Source: Bordetella parapertussis (GTDB lineage Bacteria; Pseudomonadota; Gammaproteobacteria; Burkholderiales; SG8-39). From it: a stretch of DNA of 5,482 nt. The position numbers and the translations under genes are program-made. Positions 4,859 through 5,482 of the stretch are shown here, in pieces. The notes below the pieces were generated by a model. That model did not search any database. It had not been told where the DNA came from and saw nothing but the letters and a program-made list of their open reading frames with translations. The stretch covers positions 1 to 5,482 of the forward strand of contig CAMDRY010000244.1 of assembly GCA_945906975.1 (NCBI GenBank), read 5' to 3'. Positions within the stretch are counted from its first letter, which is position 1; each line of letters begins with the position of its first letter.

Positions 4859-5482
4859 ATGCAAGTGATACCGATAGAAACCAGGCAATTGACCCAGTTC
4901 GAAAACCAGATACGCGAAGGAGTTATCAAGTCGTATCGAATACTGGAGGGGGGATCGGGGCCGGGCATGTTTTCCATGCGCCTGGTCAACATTGCCGGCA
5001 AATATTTCTCTCCGCGCCACCGGCATAACTTCGATCAGATCCGCTACCAGATCGCGGGCGAATTCGACTACGATGCCGATGGTTGCCTGCGGCCGGGTTG
5101 TGCGGGATATTTTCCCGAAAGCGTGCGCTACGGGCCGCAAACATCGAGCGGCGACACCTGGAACGTGCTGGTCCAGTTCGGTGGCGCCAGCGGCAGCGGC
5201 TATACGCCGGAACGCGAAGAAGAACGCGGCGCGGGCGAGCTGAAAGCCAAAGGCGGCAAGTTCGAGAAAGGCGTGTTTACGTTTATCAAGCCCGACGGCA
5301 CCAAGGTCAACAAGGATGCCTACGAGGCCATCTGGGAACATATTCACGGCAAGCCGCTGGTGTATCCGAAGGCGCGGTATGAACGGCCGGTGTTGATGAA
5401 TACCGCGAATTACGAATGGCTGCCGATGGCGGACCAGCCTGGCGCCAGCAGCAAGCAGCTTGGGGTGTTTTCCGAACGGCAA
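4859..5482 (+). CDS. Cupin-domain protein, probably a bicupin (3' end beyond window)
   Basis: A plus-strand frame opens with ATG at 4859 (GGAG 7 nt upstream) and stays open for 208 codons to the window edge. A cupin fold is indicated by RLVNIAGKYFSPRHRHNFDQIRYQIAGEF (41-69): H54 and H56 form the HxH of cupin motif 1, but the usual metal-ligand Glu is Q60, followed by the conserved G67 turn. The second motif region, GYFPESVRYGPQ to WNVLVQFGG (83-109), has the expected strand-Pro-strand pattern but lacks the usual His. Metal binding may thus be weak or altered. After a charged linker (115-137) and a helical part (150-163), the segment YEWLPM to KQLGVFSERQ (185-208) looks like the opening of a second cupin module. 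No signal peptide is present, so it is cytoplasmic. It is divergent from the catabolic operon and may be an enzyme (dioxygenase/isomerase type) or a ligand sensor for the same pathway. Function is not identified. Confidence 0.82.
   Translation, partial: MQVIPIETRQLTQFENQIREGVIKSYRILEGGSGPGMFSMRLVNIAGKYFSPRHRHNFDQIRYQIAGEFDYDADGCLRPGCAGYFPESVRYGPQTSSGDTWNVLVQFGGASGSGYTPEREEERGAGELKAKGGKFEKGVFTFIKPDGTKVNKDAYEAIWEHIHGKPLVYPKARYERPVLMNTANYEWLPMADQPGASSKQLGVFSERQ

Noticed and set aside
4841..5482. A 213-codon minus-strand open frame opposite the cupin gene.
   Set aside because: It is antisense to a frame with a good ribosome site and cupin motifs, its translation is low-complexity and Arg/Ala/Phe-rich, and it covers the cupin start region. 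It is a GC-driven shadow.
1..5482. CRISPR arrays, insertion sequences, tRNA or rRNA genes and phage genes.
   Set aside because: No regularly spaced repeats, terminal inverted repeats with transposase, or RNA gene signatures were seen by eye on either strand; coding genes fill nearly all of the window.

Overview
The window looks like chromosomal DNA from a high-GC (about 60% by eye) betaproteobacterium, most likely Burkholderiales of the Bordetella/Achromobacter/Alcaligenaceae or Comamonadaceae kind. The reason is the pair of tripartite-tricarboxylate-transporter substrate-binding proteins (Bug family), a family greatly expanded in these bacteria and often placed beside amidases and other small hydrolases. 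This assignment is inferred from gene content, not from a marker gene.

Almost the whole window (1-4740) is one compact minus-strand gene cluster, read right to left: a Bug-type periplasmic binding protein (4740-3745), an amidase-signature hydrolase (3734-2466), a PuuE/allantoinase-like polysaccharide-deacetylase-fold protein (2447-1566), a second, divergent Bug protein (1517-510), a RidA/YjgF-family protein (494-102), and the first 35 codons of a further gene (105-1) that leaves the window. Gaps are 10, 18, 48 and 15 nt and the last junction is a 4-nt ATGA overlap, so a single transcript is likely. No terminator-like hairpin was seen inside the cluster.

On the right, a 118-nt non-coding gap (4741-4858) separates this operon from a divergent plus-strand gene for a cupin-type protein (4859 to the window edge, incomplete). 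The gap holds a perfect 10-bp palindrome, a 6-bp-arm inverted repeat and a plausible promoter for the minus-strand operon. It is the natural place for an operator.

Taken together, the genes suggest uptake and breakdown of a nitrogen-containing organic compound. Two secreted binding proteins would capture acidic or amide ligands, two different C-N hydrolases (amidase, PuuE-like) would open amide or cyclic-amide bonds, and RidA would clear a reactive enamine/imine or act as a specialised deaminase. The substrate cannot be read from the sequence. No TctA/TctB membrane subunits, no transcription regulator, no RNA genes, no mobile element and no CRISPR array were found in the window.
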